Source of the DNA: Sphingomonadaceae bacterium
GTDB lineage: Bacteria > Pseudomonadota > Alphaproteobacteria > Sphingomonadales > Sphingomonadaceae
NCBI GenBank assembly: GCA_014380205.1
Contig: JACMKH010000317.1
Coordinates: 1-7,173, forward strand
DNA length: 7,173 nucleotides
Direction of reading: 5' to 3'
Below are positions 1-5,220 of the stretch, in pieces. The notes under the pieces are model-generated. The model did not search any database. It worked only from the letters and a program-made list of their open reading frames with translations, and had not been told where the DNA came from. A program made the translations under genes and the position numbers. Each line of letters opens with the position of its first letter. The first letter of the stretch is position 1.

Positions 1-177
1 ATCTCCGCTCCAGCGCACGCCGGTCGCGCCGCCGCCGCGGCTCATCCGCTGCGCGCCGGTGGCGATCGCCGCTCCGGCTCCCGAGGAGGAGGCTCCCGCC
101 TCGTTCTGTGCCCCCGCCGCCGTCATCGGCAGCATCGCGATCGAGCCCGCAAGGCCCGCAAGCAACAGCGTTCGCAT
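1..177 (-). CDS. secreted protein of unknown function, N-terminal part only
   Basis: Only the first 59 codons lie in the window, read on the minus strand from an ATG at 177. The protein starts with a clear Sec signal peptide: MRTLLLAGLAGSIAMLPM, then an AGA-QN site that suggests cleavage after about residue 23. The mature N-terminus is a low-complexity Ala/Gly/Ser stretch, followed by QRMSRGGGATGVRWSGD, where the reading leaves the window. The start is supported by a purine-rich ribosome binding site (GGAAGGGGAAGAG, 178-190) directly upstream. The product should be exported to the periplasm or cell surface. The Gly/Arg/Trp-rich end resembles, from memory, sphingomonad RcnB-like periplasmic proteins, but too little is visible to assign it. 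The call of a secreted CDS is fairly sure and the family is not. Confidence 0.7.
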   Translation of the reverse strand, partial: MRTLLLAGLAGSIAMLPMTAAGAQNEAGASSSGAGAAIATGAQRMSRGGGATGVRWSGD

Positions 178-256
178 CTCTTCCCCTTCCAGCCAAGGAC
201 AGGCGCGACTCGCCGGGGCGGACGCGTCTTCACGCCTGCTTAACACTGTCGGCTAA

Positions 257-281
257 CCGCCGCCAGCGCGCCAGGCGGCGG
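257..281 (-). terminator. GC-rich hairpin downstream of the oxygenase gene, possible terminator
   Basis: A perfect 8-base inverted repeat (CCGCCGCC at 257-264, GGCGGCGG at 274-281) flanks a 9-base loop. It lies about 75 bases past the stop of the minus-strand oxygenase gene and upstream of the secreted-protein gene, so it could end the MAPEG-oxygenase transcript. On the minus strand it is followed by TTAGCC rather than a true T-run, so it is not a textbook intrinsic terminator. Nothing else was recognised in 178-356. Confidence 0.3.
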
Positions 282-356
282 AAATGCGCGGTGAACTGTC
301 CCGGATCGGGGCATGGGATTAAGGGTTTTGGTTAATGGAGGGGCCGTCGGGGCGAC

Positions 357-1439
357 TCAGCCCTTCTTGTATTCGCCGAGCCCCTCGCCGAGGTTCGGAT
401 TGTTCGCCTCGCGCACCTCGGCCGCCGCCTCGTCGTAGAGGAAGGGCAGGAAGGCGTAGCGCGCGCCGCGCGTCACCGGGCAGGCCTCGTGGAGCAGCGA
501 GCAGGAGAAGACCACCGCGCCGCCGGTCGGCGCGCGATAGGTGCGTTTGCCATATTCGGGAAAGCGCAAGTCGCCGCCGTCATATTCCTCGGCGTTGAGG
601 TTGATCGTGCAAGCGAAGCGACGGTGGGCGGTGCCCGAGGTGGTGTTGTCGCGGTGCGGGCGGAAATAGCCGCCGGTGTCGCCGTCGTAGCGCGCGACGA
701 TATAGCGCTCCATCCGGCTGACGGGGAACTGGAAGGCCTTGCGGATCTCGGGGACCAGGCGGCGCTCGATCCGGCGGCGCAGGTCGGCGCGCAGCGCGTC
801 GTCGTCGATCACCCAGTCCGAGCGCTTCTTGTGGCTGTGATCGATCAGCCCGACGGTCTTGCCGTCGACCTCGCGCATGAACCCCGAATCCTCACCGCCG
901 TTGGCGTCGTATAGCTCGACGAGGTTGCGGCAGACGTCGCGCTCGAACACGTTGGGGATGACGATCACGGGCGCGAAGCGGTCGATCTCGCCGGGCGGGG
1001 GGAGGCGCCTGAGGAGGTCGATCAGCGCCGCGCCCCGGTCGAGCTCGGCCGCGCCGAGCACGCGCATGTCGATGTCGAGCAGCAGCCAATAGGGGCGGTA
1101 GCGGCCCTCCTCGTCGACCGCGCCATAGCCCTTGCTGACGCCGCCCTGATAATCGAGGAAGAAGCGCCGCCCGGGGATGACCTGCGCGATCCGCCCCTCG
1201 GCCTCGTCGGTAGGGTCGGCGGTGACGCCGAAGAAGCACGCCTTGACGTCGTCGAACACCGCCGCCTCGCGCTCGACCAGCGCGAGCGCCTCCGCCGTCG
1301 CGGGCTGCGCCGCGCTGCCGAAGAACAGCATCAGGATGTAGCGGCCCGCGACCGTGTCGAACGAGAATTGCGGATTGCCCGACAGCGCGGGCAGGCGGAA
1401 CTTGGGGACGGGGTCGCCGGGGCGGTAGGGAAGGGGCAT
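357..1439 (-). CDS. redoxin-like domain fused to 2OG-Fe(II) oxygenase (prolyl 4-hydroxylase type)
   Basis: A 360-residue cytosolic protein with two domains and no signal peptide or membrane segment. Residues about 5-150 read like an AhpC/TSA-type thioredoxin fold (PGDPVPKFRLP opening, YILMLFFG strand, CFFGVTADP, FFLDYQGGVSKGYG). Residues about 155-337 are a prolyl-4-hydroxylase-type oxygenase. Its HxD iron ligands are H262 and D264 (in FRPHRDN), the distal histidine is H317 (LLHEACP), and R327 (RGARYAF) is placed to hold 2-oxoglutarate. The oxygenase should be active. The redoxin half has Ala47 where the peroxidatic cysteine is expected and no cysteine before C68, so it is probably not a peroxidase. 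The substrate is unknown; a protein side chain is the family precedent. The ATG at 1439 lies 9 bases after the MAPEG stop and lacks a good ribosome binding site, which suggests translational coupling. The redoxin-like PGDPVPxF opening supports this start. Confidence 0.88.
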   Translation of the reverse strand: MPLPYRPGDPVPKFRLPALSGNPQFSFDTVAGRYILMLFFGSAAQPATAEALALVEREAAVFDDVKACFFGVTADPTDEAEGRIAQVIPGRRFFLDYQGGVSKGYGAVDEEGRYRPYWLLLDIDMRVLGAAELDRGAALIDLLRRLPPPGEIDRFAPVIVIPNVFERDVCRNLVELYDANGGEDSGFMREVDGKTVGLIDHSHKKRSDWVIDDDALRADLRRRIERRLVPEIRKAFQFPVSRMERYIVARYDGDTGGYFRPHRDNTTSGTAHRRFACTINLNAEEYDGGDLRFPEYGKRTYRAPTGGAVVFSCSLLHEACPVTRGARYAFLPFLYDEAAAEVREANNPNLGEGLGEYKKG

Positions 1440-1448
1440 CGGGCAGGC

Positions 1449-1883
1449 TCAGGCTTCGGGAAGCGCGGGCGCGGGCGCGCCGGCGAAGCCGACGTCGAGA
1501 TAGGCGATCAGGATCGCCCAGATCGCGAGGGCGAGCAGCACCGCCATCGTCGTGATCGTCCCGATCATCCGCAGCCGATGGGCGCCGTCCATGCCGAAGA
1601 CGTGGAGGATGCGGCCGAGGACGTAGACGATCGACACCGCCCACAGCCAGATCACCGGGCCGCGCGCGAGCTCGATCAGCGCGAGCAGGATCAGGAAGAA
1701 GGGCGTGTATTCGACGTAATTGGCGTGCGCGCGCATGCGGCGCGTGAGCAGCTCGTGCCCGCCGTCGCCCACCGACACCTTGGCGATGCCGCGCGCGCGC
1801 CCGACGCGCTGCGCGATCCAGATGTTGAGCAGCGCGGCGGCGGCCGCGATGGTCAGGGTAATCTCGAGCTCGAGGCCGGTCAT
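1449..1883 (-). CDS. MAPEG family inner-membrane protein
   Basis: A 144-residue integral membrane protein with four likely helices at about 5-25, 57-75, 77-95 and 107-128. The segment [28 protein letters not shown] (positions 35-62), with the core [11 protein letters not shown], is the hallmark of the MAPEG superfamily (microsomal glutathione transferase/FLAP-like), closest to the bacterial YecN-type branch. The family includes glutathione transferases and peroxidases, but the substrate of the bacterial branch is not established and no function is assigned. An ATG at 1895 is in frame, but GGAG at 1890-1893 sits 6 bases before the ATG at 1883, which makes 1883 the start. It is the first gene of a two-gene unit with the redoxin-oxygenase fusion. 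A shared redox or lipid-peroxide role is only a guess from proximity. Confidence 0.88.
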   Translation of the reverse strand: MTGLELEITLTIAAAAALLNIWIAQRVGRARGIAKVSVGDGGHELLTRRMRAHANYVEYTPFFLILLALIELARGPVIWLWAVSIVYVLGRILHVFGMDGAHRLRMIGTITTMAVLLALAIWAILIAYLDVGFAGAPAPALPEA

Positions 1884-1889
1884 GCCATT

Positions 1890-1893
1890 CTCC
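1890..1893 (-). promoter_or_regulatory. ribosome binding site that fixes the MAPEG start
   Basis: On the minus strand GGAG is followed by six bases (AATGGC) and then the ATG at 1883. The longer in-frame start at 1895 would overlap this site and has no comparable site of its own, so the shorter protein is preferred. Confidence 0.6.
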
Positions 1894-1928
1894 ATTGGGA
1901 GGGCGCCGTGCTGACGCGCCCGCCATGC

Positions 1929-1956
1929 TTGCAACCGGCGCGAAACGCGCTATAGG
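1929..1956 (+). promoter_or_regulatory. candidate sigma-70-type promoter for rpmF and the downstream cluster
   Basis: TTGCAA (1929-1934) and TATAGG (1951-1956) are separated by 16 bases, a fair match to -35 and -10 elements in an otherwise GC-rich gap between divergent genes. Transcription would start near 1962 and give a leader of about 110 bases before rpmF, containing the hairpin at 1983-2019. No equally good promoter for the divergent MAPEG gene was seen on the minus strand. Confidence 0.5.
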
Positions 1957-1982
1957 CGCGCGCTTCGCTTCGCTCCCGGCTT

Positions 1983-2019
1983 CGAAACAGGCCGGTGGCC
2001 TTGAAGGCCGCCGGTTTCG
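1983..2019 (+). promoter_or_regulatory. strong hairpin in the rpmF 5' leader
   Basis: CCGGTGGCC (1992-2000) and GGCCGCCGG (2006-2014) form nine pairs, one of them G-U, around a TTGAA loop. An outer CGAAA (1983-1987) and TTTCG (2015-2019) can extend the stem past a 4-base bulge (CAGG). A run of six T (2042-2047) follows 22 bases later, too far for a standard intrinsic terminator. The structure could serve attenuation or feedback control of rpmF, or mRNA stability. This is inferred from structure only. Confidence 0.4.
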
Positions 2020-2074
2020 CCCCTATGCCGGTAGCGAGCTATTTTTTGCAAGATCAAGGAAGAAGGCGCGCGTC

Positions 2075-2254
2075 ATGGCCGTCCCCAAGAGAAAAGTCTC
2101 GCCCTCGCGCCGCGGCATGCGCCGCGCGCACGATTCGCTCAAGGTCGCGGCGTATCAGGAGTGCCCGAACTGCGGCGAGCTCAAGCGCCCGCACAATATG
2201 TGCGTCGCCTGCGGCCACTATAACAATCGCGAGATTCTCTCGATCGAGGCCTGA
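2075..2254 (+). CDS. rpmF: 50S ribosomal protein L32
   Basis: A 59-residue basic protein, the normal size for bacterial L32, and a component of the large ribosomal subunit. The N-terminus [20 protein letters not shown] is the conserved L32 opening. The C-terminal half carries two CxxC pairs (C30, C33, C43, C46; CPNC and CVAC), so this is the zinc-binding form of L32. The ATG at 2075 has an AAGGAAGAAGG ribosome binding site at 2056-2066. A longer reading upstream (from 1895) runs through the promoter and hairpin and is not credible. It is the first gene of the rpmF-plsX-fabH cluster. rpmF next to plsX-fabH is a widely conserved arrangement thought to tie ribosome synthesis to lipid synthesis. 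Confidence 0.97.
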   Translation: MAVPKRKVSPSRRGMRRAHDSLKVAAYQECPNCGELKRPHNMCVACGHYNNREILSIEA

Positions 2255-2269
2255 ACGGGGCTATAGATG

Positions 2270-2331
2270 AGAGCCTGATTCACGCTTTCGGTAGAGGCGC
2301 AAAGCGCTTCCACCTCAAACGATCAGGCTCT
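2270..2331 (+). repeat. imperfect palindrome, copy 1 (rpmF-plsX gap)
   Basis: Perfect outer arms AGAGCCTGAT (2270-2279) and ATCAGGCTCT (2322-2331) enclose CG/CG and TTT/AAA pairs. Inside these is an inner stem, GGTAGAGGCGC (2290-2300) against GCGCTTCCACC (2304-2314), with one mismatch and an AAA loop. The left arm carries an unpaired TCA (2280-2282). The arm motifs TGATTCACG and AAACGATCA also occur, in reverse orientation, in the palindrome at 4354-4405, so the two are one family. It fills most of the gap between rpmF and plsX and ends 4 bases before the plsX ribosome binding site. It could reduce read-through or fold in the mRNA. Confidence 0.8.
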
Positions 2332-2347
2332 GAAGGGAGGCAACAGG

Positions 2348-3400
2348 GTGACAGCTTCGCCGCGGATCGCAATCGACGCGATGGGCGGCGATGTCGGGCC
2401 AGCGGTGATGCTCGCGGGCGCGGCGATCTCGCGGCGGCGCTATCCCGAGCTCCATTTCACCTTCTTCGGCGACGAGGCCGCGATTGCCCCCGAGCTCGCG
2501 CGGCACAAGGCGCTCGCCGACGCGGTCGACATCGTCCACACCGCCGGCGTGATCGCGTCGGACGACAAACCGAGCCAGGCGATCCGCCGCTCGAAGGACA
2601 GCTCGATGGGGCTCGCGATCGCGGCGGTGAAGGCGGGCGAGGCGCAGGCGGCGCTCTCGGCGGGCAACACCGGCGCGCTGATGGCGATCGCCAAGCTCGC
2701 GCTCAGGACCATGCCTGGGATCGACCGCCCCGCGATCGCCGCACTCCTCCCCACGCTCGCCGAGACCGATGTCGTGATGCTCGATCTCGGCGCCAATACC
2801 GAGTGCGACGCGGGCAATCTCGTCCAGTTCGCGGTGATGGGCGCGGCCTATGCGCGCACCGTGCAGGACATCGCGCGCCCGCGCGTCGCGCTGCTCAACA
2901 TCGGCTCGGAGGACATGAAGGGGACGGGCGAGGTGCGCGACGCCGCGCAACGGCTGCGCGACGCCGAGGCGCTTCCGCTCGAGTTCGTCGGCTTCATCGA
3001 GGCCGATCGCATGTCGCGCGGCCATGTCGATGTCGTGGTGACCGACGGCTTCTCGGGGAACATCGCGCTCAAATCGATCGAGGGCACCGCGCGCTTCATC
3101 GCCGATCTCATCCGCAACGCCTTCACCAGCTCGTGGCGCTCCAAGGCGGGGTTCATGCTCTCGCGCCCCGCAGCCATGCTGCTGCGCAAGACGCTCGATC
3201 CCAACAACCATAATGGCGGGGTCTTCCTCGGCCTCTCGGGGCTGGTCGTGAAGAGCCATGGCGGCGCCGACGCGAACGGCGTCGCCAACGCGATCGGAGT
3301 CGCCGCCAAGATGATCCGCGCCGACATGATCCGTCGGATCGCCGACGATCTCGACAATTTCCGCGCCGATCCCGCGATCGTCGAGGACGCCGCCGAATGA
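2348..3400 (+). CDS. plsX: acyl-ACP:phosphate acyltransferase PlsX
   Basis: A 350-residue protein of normal PlsX length. PlsX turns acyl-ACP and inorganic phosphate into acyl-phosphate, the donor that PlsY uses to acylate glycerol-3-phosphate at the start of phospholipid synthesis. It is a cytosolic enzyme that works at the membrane surface. Family motifs seen in order are [11 protein letters not shown] (8-18), [10 protein letters not shown] (104-113), DLGANTEC (146-153), [14 protein letters not shown] (182-195), GFIEADRM (215-222), TDGFSGN (232-238) and [10 protein letters not shown] (299-308). The start is a GTG at 2348, preceded by a very good GGAGG (2336-2340) seven bases upstream. The stop overlaps the fabH start as ATGA, so the two are translationally coupled. 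A palindromic repeat lies just upstream. Confidence 0.97.
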   Translation: MTASPRIAIDAMGGDVGPAVMLAGAAISRRRYPELHFTFFGDEAAIAPELARHKALADAVDIVHTAGVIASDDKPSQAIRRSKDSSMGLAIAAVKAGEAQAALSAGNTGALMAIAKLALRTMPGIDRPAIAALLPTLAETDVVMLDLGANTECDAGNLVQFAVMGAAYARTVQDIARPRVALLNIGSEDMKGTGEVRDAAQRLRDAEALPLEFVGFIEADRMSRGHVDVVVTDGFSGNIALKSIEGTARFIADLIRNAFTSSWRSKAGFMLSRPAAMLLRKTLDPNNHNGGVFLGLSGLVVKSHGGADANGVANAIGVAAKMIRADMIRRIADDLDNFRADPAIVEDAAE

Positions 3401-4356
3401 GCCTGCGCTCGGTCATCGCGGGGACGGGCTCGGCGCTCCCCGCGCGGCGCGTCTCCAACGCCGAGCTCGCCGAGACCGTCGACACTTCGGACGAATGGAT
3501 CGTCGAGCGCACCGGCATCCGCTTCCGCCACCTCGCGGGCGAGGGCGAGACCACCGCGACCTTGGCGGCAGGCGCGGCGCGCGCCGCGCTCGCCTCGGCG
3601 GGAATAGACGCGAGCGAGATCGACCTCATCGTGCTCGCGACCTCGACCCCCGACCAGACTTTTCCGGCCTCGGCGACGATCGTCCAGACCGCGCTCGGCA
3701 TTCCCGACTGCATCGCGTTCGACGTCCAGGCGGTGTGCTCGGGCTTCCTCTACGCGATCACCGTCGCCGACAACATGCTGCGCGGCGGCGCTGCGCGCTG
3801 CGCGCTGGTGATTGGGTCCGAAACCTTCAGCCGCATCCTCGACTGGGAGGATCGCGGCACCTGCGTGCTGTTCGGCGACGGCGCGGGCGCAGTCGTGCTC
3901 CGCGCCGAGGAGGGCGAGCGCGGCGTGCTTGCCTCCCGGCTCCACGCCGACGGGCGCCACAACCAGCTGCTCTATGTCGACGGCGGCCCCTCGACCACGG
4001 GCACCGTCGGCAAGCTGCGCATGAGGGGCAAGGAGGTGTTCCGCCACGCTGTCGTCAACCTCGCCGCAGTGATGGGCGAGGCGCTCGACGCGGCGGGACT
4101 GTCGTTCGAGGAGGTCGACTGGGTCGTCCCGCACCAGGCCAACCGCCGTATCCTCGACGCGACCGCGCGCAAGCTCGGCCTTTCGCCCGACAAGATCGTG
4201 ATCACGGTCGACGAGCACGCCAACACCTCGGCCGCCTCGGTGCCGCTCGCGCTCGACGTCGCGGTCCGCGACGGCCGGATCGCGCGCGGCGATATCGTCG
4301 TGCTCGAGGCGATGGGCGGCGGCTTCACCTGGGGCGCGTCGGTCGTGCGATTCTAG
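3397..4356 (+). CDS. fabH: beta-ketoacyl-ACP synthase III
   Basis: A 319-residue KAS III, close to the 317 of the E. coli enzyme. It condenses acetyl-CoA with malonyl-ACP to start type II fatty-acid synthesis in the cytosol. The catalytic triad is complete: Cys114 in AVCSGFLYA, His246 in VPHQANRRI and Asn276 in EHANTSAAS. The N-terminal [16 protein letters not shown] and C-terminal [16 protein letters not shown] are typical of the family. The ATG at 3397 overlaps the plsX stop and has GAGGA at 3383-3387. The stop codon TAG (4354-4356) is also the first three bases of the palindromic repeat at 4354-4405, so the repeat sits exactly at the end of the gene without visibly shortening the protein. 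It follows plsX in the usual order, feeding acyl-ACP synthesis that PlsX draws on. Confidence 0.97.
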   Translation: MSLRSVIAGTGSALPARRVSNAELAETVDTSDEWIVERTGIRFRHLAGEGETTATLAAGAARAALASAGIDASEIDLIVLATSTPDQTFPASATIVQTALGIPDCIAFDVQAVCSGFLYAITVADNMLRGGAARCALVIGSETFSRILDWEDRGTCVLFGDGAGAVVLRAEEGERGVLASRLHADGRHNQLLYVDGGPSTTGTVGKLRMRGKEVFRHAVVNLAAVMGEALDAAGLSFEEVDWVVPHQANRRILDATARKLGLSPDKIVITVDEHANTSAASVPLALDVAVRDGRIARGDIVVLEAMGGGFTWGASVVRF

Positions 4357-4405
4357 ACCATGATCGTTTCAGATCGGATCGATCTGAAACGTGAATCATG
4401 GTCTA
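4354..4405 (-). repeat. imperfect palindrome, copy 2 (end of fabH)
   Basis: Outer arms TAGACCATGAT (4354-4364) and ATCATGGTCTA (4395-4405) and inner arms CGTTTCAGATC (4365-4375) and GATCTGAAACG (4381-4391) are all perfectly paired, 22 pairs in total. The loop is GGATC and a TGA bulge (4392-4394) is unpaired. Read on the minus strand it gives TGATTCACG and AAACGATCA, as in copy 1 at 2270-2331, with the bulge at the same place. The fabH stop lies in the left arm. No T-run follows (CCTCAATG), so it is not a classical terminator, but such a stem could still protect or end the plsX-fabH message before ihfA. Confidence 0.85.
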
Positions 4406-4426
4406 CCTCAATGTTGCGCGCGCGCG

Positions 4427-4455
4427 TTGCGAACGCCCGCAAGCTGCGCTAAACA
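4427..4455 (+). promoter_or_regulatory. candidate promoter for ihfA-merR
   Basis: TTGCGA (4427-4432) and TAAACA (4450-4455) are 17 bases apart and would give a leader of about 20 bases ahead of ihfA. The -10 match is weak. The TTGC...GCGCTA pattern resembles the rpmF promoter candidate. A separate promoter here makes sense because the large palindrome isolates ihfA from fabH. Confidence 0.35.
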
Positions 4456-4483
4456 GCGGCGAGGCTAAAGAGAGGGGAGTCGC

Positions 4484-4783
4484 ATGAGCGAAGCGGGCAC
4501 GCTCACCAGGGCCGATCTGGCCGACATGGTGCACAATGAGATTGGGCTTTCGCGCGGCGAGTCGGCGGGGCTCGTCGAGACTATGTTGCGCTGTATGTGC
4601 GGGGCGCTCGCCGACGGGCAGAACGTCAAGATTTCGGGCTTCGGCAGCTTCATCCTGCGCGACAAGGGCCAGCGCATCGGGCGCAATCCCAAGACCGGGG
4701 TCGAGGTGCCGATCGCGCCGCGCCGCGTGCTCACCTTCCGCGCGAGCCAGCTGATGCGCGAGAAGATCGTCAAGGCCGGCTAG
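4484..4783 (+). CDS. ihfA: integration host factor subunit alpha
   Basis: A 99-residue HU/IHF-family DNA-bending protein, the same length as E. coli IHF-alpha. It acts as a heterodimer with IHF-beta (not in this window) in nucleoid architecture, recombination and promoter activation. The sequence shows the [16 protein letters not shown] helix, KISGFGSF (49-56) and the beta-arm [23 protein letters not shown] (66-88), in which P69 matches the intercalating Pro65 of E. coli. [11 protein letters not shown] and the plsX-fabH context support alpha rather than HU or beta. A ribosome binding site, GAGGGGAG, is at 4472-4479. The merR-type gene follows after 21 bases, probably in the same transcript. 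The plsX-fabH-ihfA-merR order is common in alphaproteobacteria. Confidence 0.95.
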   Translation: MSEAGTLTRADLADMVHNEIGLSRGESAGLVETMLRCMCGALADGQNVKISGFGSFILRDKGQRIGRNPKTGVEVPIAPRRVLTFRASQLMREKIVKAG

Positions 4784-4804
4784 CAAGCGCGCGGAACCGA
4801 CCCG

Positions 4805-5179
4805 ATGGACAAGAGCGAGGACGCGTTCCGCACGATCGGCGAAATCTCCGAGGAGCTCGGCGTCGCGCACCATATCCTGCGTTATTGGGAAACGCGCTTC
4901 CCCCAGCTCAGGCCGATGCAGCGCGCGGGCAACCGCCGCTACTACCGCCCCGACGACGTCGCGCTGGTCCGCCGCATCCACCAGCTGGTCAACGACGAGG
5001 GCTATACGATCAAGGGCGTACAGAAGCTGCTCGAGCGCAAGAAGGGCGAGGGCGCGGCGGGCGAGGCAAGTCCCACCACCGAAGCGCGGCCCGCCGTCGT
5101 CTCGGCGCTCCCAGCCGATCTCGTCGATCGCCTCCAGGCGATTCGTGACGATCTTGCGCGTGCGCTCGCCGAGGTCTGA
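4805..5179 (+). CDS. small MerR-family transcriptional regulator next to ihfA
   Basis: A 124-residue protein with an N-terminal MerR-type winged helix-turn-helix. Residues about 9-30 form the helix-turn-helix (RTIGEISEELGVAHHILRYWE), followed by FPQLRPMQRAGNRRYYRPDDV (32-52), the arginine-rich wing. Helices at 52-78 end in GYTIKGVQKLLERKK. A Gly/Ala/Pro linker (79-100) leads to a short C-terminal helix (103-122) with heptad-like leucines that may mediate dimerisation. There are no cysteine or effector-binding motifs of metal or drug sensors, so the signal and targets are unknown. The ribosome binding site is poor (CGGAAC at 4793-4798). The gene follows ihfA by 21 bases and stops 10 bases before the convergent lysK stop. 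This class of regulator is habitually found beside ihfA in alphaproteobacteria. Confidence 0.9.
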   Translation: MDKSEDAFRTIGEISEELGVAHHILRYWETRFPQLRPMQRAGNRRYYRPDDVALVRRIHQLVNDEGYTIKGVQKLLERKKGEGAAGEASPTTEARPAVVSALPADLVDRLQAIRDDLARALAEV

Positions 5180-5220
5180 CGCGGCGAGGCTAGGATTTCG
5201 ATTTCGCGAGCGCCTCGCCG
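5165..5220. terminator. competing inverted repeats between convergent merR-type gene and lysK
   Basis: CTCGCCG occurs at 5165-5171 and again at 5214-5220, and its complement CGGCGAG is at 5182-5188. The middle copy can pair with the first (7 pairs, loop 10) or, extended as CGGCGAGGC (5182-5190) with GCCTCGCCG (5212-5220), with the second (9 pairs, loop 21). Both stop codons lie within the structure. Neither stem has a good T-run, so a bidirectional terminator role is plausible but unproven. Confidence 0.35.

Noticed and set aside
59..335. Short plus-strand readings at the window start
   Set aside because: They oppose or follow the minus-strand signal-peptide gene, lack ribosome binding sites, and show no domain.
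892..1926. 344-codon minus-strand reading overlapping the MAPEG and oxygenase genes in another frame
   Set aside because: It is arginine/proline-rich frame noise across two recognisable protein families.
1895..2254. N-terminally extended rpmF reading from 1895
   Set aside because: The extension covers the promoter and leader hairpin, has no L32 similarity, and the ATG at 2075 has a good ribosome binding site and the canonical L32 start.
2848..4218. 456-codon open reading on the minus strand opposite plsX and fabH
   Set aside because: Its residues are Arg/Ala/Asp-rich without any family motif, and it lies across two certain genes with full catalytic motifs. Long antisense openings are expected in DNA of this GC content.
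2270..4405. CRISPR repeats or insertion-sequence ends for the two palindromes
   Set aside because: The copies are 2 kb apart, differ in outer arms, have no spacer pattern, no transposase between them (only plsX and fabH), and no visible target duplications.
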